The position numbers and the translations under genes were made by a program. A stretch of DNA of 64,000 nucleotides from Puccinia triticina. Lineage: Eukaryota; Basidiomycota; Pucciniomycetes; Pucciniales; Pucciniaceae. The stretch is taken from positions 2,542,001-2,606,000 of the forward strand of contig NC_070561.1 of NCBI RefSeq assembly GCF_026914185.1, written 5' to 3'. How positions within the stretch are numbered: position 1 is the stretch's first letter; each line of letters begins with the position of its first letter. Below the pieces are notes generated by a model. That model was not told where the DNA came from. It made no database searches and saw only the letters and a list, made by a program, of their open reading frames with translations. Positions 60,352 to 64,000 of the stretch are shown here, piece after piece.

Positions 60352-61932
60352 AACAATGGGCCTTTACTTTACAGTTATTGGTAAAGTTATAAATATATAG
60401 AGTAGATGTTTTTGGCTCAATACTATAACAGATAGCACTCCAATCAGTAAAGAATTTTTCTTTACTATAACACGTATTTGATTTTTTTAATTTTTTTTTT
60501 ACAGGTACAGTATCAGTTAAAGTAACTTGTTTTGTTTTGTTGATGGGAGCTTGTAAAAGGCCCCTTATAACCACAACAAGGCATTTGCACCTGGTTTTGC
60601 CCCTTCATATTTCAATAAGCAGGGGTAAAAGTACATTTAAACCCGCTTTTACCCCTGGTTATTGAAATAACTAGGGTTGAAACATGTTTCATAGGGCTCT
60701 CTACTATATCAGCCCATTGGGAAATATTCCTTTACTATAACCAGTAAAAACCAGGGGAAACTTTGACACACTCTCCAGAGAGGGCCAGAGTCTAATTTTA
60801 TGTTGTTCTGGGTCTGATGTGAGTCAGATTTGGATTAGGAAATGATTGATAAATTTTTCACAATTCAATGGGAAGTGTGTCAGAAGTGATGCCAAATTGT
60901 CACAGGAACTTGTGCAATGTTGTTTAGAACCATTCAGGTTTCTAATGATAAATTAATTACAACCTGTTATTAAATCATGGCTAAGAAATGCCCAATTATT
61001 ACTCATTTATGACAAATTTCTGTTGATCAATTTCACTATGTCAAAGGGGTTTCACACAACTTAAATGTGACTTGCGGGTTTCATGGCTTGCTGACCGGTT
61101 TTTACTTGCAATGGAGCTGTGAAAGGCCCCTCCATTGATTTGTCACCCTGATGTACGCGCGTACACAAAGGTGACATTTGCGAAGTGGAAAAAAACTCAC
61201 ATGCATATGCATGGAGAAATTGGAAAACAAACAAACACAAAACCAACTCATAAGCTCATATATGTTAAGAAGCCAGGATGTCTAGCTGAAATCTGGGACC
61301 ACACACCTCCAAGCTTGACTTGACTCATATTTTCACCCTACTTTCATCCTTTTTTGGTTCAATTCTAGATGATACTGGCCTTCTTTAGGGAAACATGCCA
61401 ATTCAGATGGGCCTTTCACATCATTCTAATGGGAGTGTACATGTTTTTGATCTGCGGGGGGGCCAACCTGAGATTTGTAACAAACTTACACACGCGCACA
61501 TGGCAGCTACATAAGCAAAGTTAAAACAATGACCACCTTCATGCACACGTAAATAATATGAATTGAAACCCAAGAATTCATCTCAATTAAAAAACAGTTC
61601 AAATTGAATTATGATTTGATTGTGACCATTGTGTCTTAGTGGTTTCAAACACGTTCCAGTTGACTTCTGCATGACTTCTGGATTGTTTATGCATGAATCA
61701 TTATCCAGGATTTGTTTCAGATCATTTTTGGATTAGTTCCAGAATTTTTCATTAATTTTTACACTACTTTCATCAAAGGCATCCAGCACAGTTACGGAAA
61801 AAGCGTACAGTATGGCACTCTCTGGAGAGTGCATCAAAATCTCCCCTGGTTAAAGTACCAGAGATGATAAAAACATCTATACTCTACTGGAAGGGCCTGG
61901 TTATAGTAAAGTAAAGTAAAGGCCCACTGTTG
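60352..61932. mobile_element. hAT-type MITE interrupted by element B
   Basis: Ends (C)AACAATGGGCCTTTAC and GTAAAGGCCCACTGTTG. ATACTACC lies at 60344-60351 and 61933-61940. About 475 bp without element B. The empty site is visible in copy 1 of the tandem duplication. Confidence 0.9.
60749..61851. mobile_element. CACC/AACC-ended TIR element B
   Basis: Ends AACCAGGGG and CCCCTGGTT, AAA on both sides. Reverse complement of element A over its length, including GATGTACGCGCGTACAC at about 61150. Inserted in a hAT MITE. Confidence 0.88.
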
Positions 61933-62246
61933 ATACTACCTATCTTACATTATTATTGTAGTTAGAGATATACTTTGCAGAGCTTTTGTGTATTGCTACA
62001 CCATGGAGAGTTTTTAACATCCAATATTCTTATTTAATTGCGGAGTTTACTGTGTGCAAGCAGAGCCGCTTACTCTTACGTAGACCAGACAGACCATATC
62101 AGGCTCATAGCGGAGCGCTGAAGAGGTTTGAACGTTGCGAAGAACCAGCGCCAATAACCATAAAAACCCGGAGTTATCTTGAAAGGAGGTGGAGTGCCAT
62201 TTCTTATCAGGTGACACACTTTTATTTTGACAGCAATCAGGTCAGA

Positions 62247-62577
62247 CAACGGTGGGCCGCTACGCTACATTTAGTCCGTAGTTCAGCGCAGCGTAGCGGA
62301 TCTAAACTACAAATGACAGGGTTTTCCGTTAGCGGGCAGTGATTGCCCGCTACCGCTAACAGGCACCCCTTGAAACTACAGGGCCTCTATCGCCGCTATC
62401 AGCGCTAGCAGTGCTATTCAACCGCTAAAAAAGCTGATAGCGCTGTTAGCGCCCGTTAGCGTAGCGTAGCGGCCCGTAGCGGGCGCTACAACTAACGGCA
62501 ATGTGTCAGGAACTACGCAACGCTAAACTAGCAGATAGCGCACGCTACGGATAGTTTAGCGTAGCGGCCCACCGTTG
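62247..62577. mobile_element. hAT-type MITE with dense GCTACGCTA repeats
   Basis: 331 bp; ends CAACGGTGGGCCGCTACG and CGTAGCGGCCCACCGTTG, GGTCAGA at 62240-62246 and 62578-62584. Interior is packed with TAGCG/CGCTA in both orientations. Confidence 0.9.
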
Positions 62578-62584
62578 GGTCAGA

Positions 62585-64000
62585 GGTTGACGGGGTTGGA
62601 GCTGGCAGTGAAAAGAATATGTTGAAAATTCTGGGGGGCCTTCACTTTCTCAAAAGCCCACCTTTTATATTGGTTTCTGTTCCTTAGGAGGCAACGAGTT
62701 TGTGATAAACCTCTTTGCCAGTCCCCAAGTACCTCAGCCTCTTGGCCGGGTTAAGCTAAGGACCTTGTGCTATAGATCTACTTATCCTGGTTCTGCGCAC
62801 AAGATCAAAACAGTGTTTGGCTTTTCTGAAGTGTTTGTTGGCCATGGGCAGAGAAGTATTTACCATCTCTCTCTGCCCGGAGATTGTTATAAATCAAGAT
62901 CCCTTGAAATTCCTCTTGGGTGCTCTTGAAGCCTTTTGTCAGGGGATCTAGGTAGCCTCCACTACTCAATCCTCATCCTATGTACACAATCAGAGGAGAT
63001 TTTTAGATGGAAAGCACGCGGTGCTTCATCTAATCTTCTCATTATAAGTTCTATCCACTACCTTGGCTGGTGCTGGACTTGTTGAGGTAGTGATGTACAT
63101 ATCTGGTCTCTCAGCCGGATCTGGGGTAACCAGTAATGTGATTTGATAATTGCAGGATCCTTTTTCTTAGCTTCTTGGGTTCAGAGAGTGTGGTATGAAC
63201 TCAGCCTCTGGACCTTAGAACGCTATTACACTACGTGCTCATCCTTAGCATGCAGGTTATATATTTTTGATTCACCTGGTCTCACCTAGTCTTTTGATCT
63301 CATATTGTGTGGTATTCACCTATCCTCTGATCTTGAGGCATCTGGGTGAAGCTGTTTCTTTCCATCTCTCTGCCCGGATTTGAGGGGCCAACATGTCATC
63401 CCTCTCTGCCCCTCATCTAAATCAAAGGTACATTGTTTTCAAAGTTTCTCAGAGATAAAAGAGCACTTTTAACTATTTACTTGTGTGCAGCGCTCCCGCG
63501 CCTCAGCTCATATGTAATGTTACATTTAATTGATAGTTGATTTGTTTTTTATCTTTTTCTTATGTGGTGCTACCTTGCCACAGCTTATTTTAATCTGCAG
63601 TAATTTACATAACAGGACAGCTGGGCTATTTTTAATATAGTAGCCCAGCTGACAAATATGAACCCAAGGGGGGTACCTTGGATTTATATTTCATCAGTTG
63701 AGGTCCTGGTAGTATTTGCTCTACCAGCCTCCTGTGCTACAGGGCAACTTTATACAGCTGTTCACGCAGTTTACATTTGTTGGGTTACCACAGAAGAGGA
63801 GCCTGCTGACAGGACTCAGGAAAGAACAGAGTTTTTTTGGTGCAACAAGTTTTTCAGATTTGGCAGAGAAAATCTTAATTCTGCGATAACTTTTCATCTA
63901 TACCAGTTATGCTGGCACAGAAAAGATTATGAGAAAGGCCTTGGTCTTGCCTTTCTCCTCATCCATTTTGGGGATCAACCTTCACCACCTTCTCCAAAAA
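62585..64000. other. Unassigned sequence to the window edge
   Basis: No family motifs. Repeated CATCTCTCTGCCCGGA at 62866 and 63363 suggests diverged internal repeats or part of a retroelement. Confidence 0.35.

Larger units (their letters stand above)
60176..62232. repeat. Tandem duplication, copy 2 (interrupted)
   Basis: About 85% like copy 1, split by the MITE 60352-61932. Without it the unit is about 468 bp. Confidence 0.85.

Overview
The window looks like nuclear DNA of a rust fungus (Pucciniales, most like Puccinia). The evidence is short introns of about 65-130 bp, very small exons, secreted-protein and fungal housekeeping genes, and a dense, nested load of transposable elements (TEs). 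The MULE, hAT and Ty1/copia lineages resemble those of rusts. The species call is an inference from family resemblance, not from a marker gene.

Four intact multi-exon genes can be read. Their exon chains were joined by hand at GT-AG sites, and each sums to a multiple of three: a Bor1-type boron/anion exporter (minus, 1267-4301, 12 exons, 628 aa); a secreted S10 serine carboxypeptidase (plus, 20167-22679, 15 exons, 471 aa, triad present); a KIN1/PAR-1/MARK kinase (minus, 23733-28635, 7 exons, 1471 aa), convergent with the carboxypeptidase; and a secreted RlpA-like double-psi beta-barrel protein (plus, 55113-56203, 4 exons, 289 aa).

Almost everything else is TE or decayed sequence. 5.6-15 kb is a MULE gene (FAR1-type zinc finger, transposase, OTU domain). 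It is split by a CACC-ended TIR element (3-bp target duplication), which holds a 4.7-kb hAT element, whose transposase is split by a solo LTR: four layers. 15-20 kb has a second LTR-like copy and hairpin repeats but no recognised gene. 31-36.6 kb holds broken pieces of host-type genes, a CHD1 remodeller and a RhoGEF (DH domain), interrupted by elements. 37.3-38.8 kb has TA-flanked MITEs and a GGGCCC-ended element with a hairpin array. 40.9-49.2 kb is a dead Ty1/copia element carrying a solo LTR, a CACC element, a hAT MITE and a TA-flanked element with a CACTA-like element inside. 49.4-53.8 kb has further TIR elements and a dead hAT gene. 57.5-58.8 kb is a CACTA-like element with two hairpin arrays. 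59.7-62.6 kb is a tandem duplication invaded by hAT MITEs and a third CACC element.

The most unusual signal is a set of tandem arrays whose unit is a short inverted repeat. The arms differ between arrays but stay complementary, while the loop core is similar (GAGG..ATGTATTCCTC-like). They lie in or beside TIR elements of different superfamilies (38.0, 49.6-50.2, 51.0, 57.8 and 58.3 kb).
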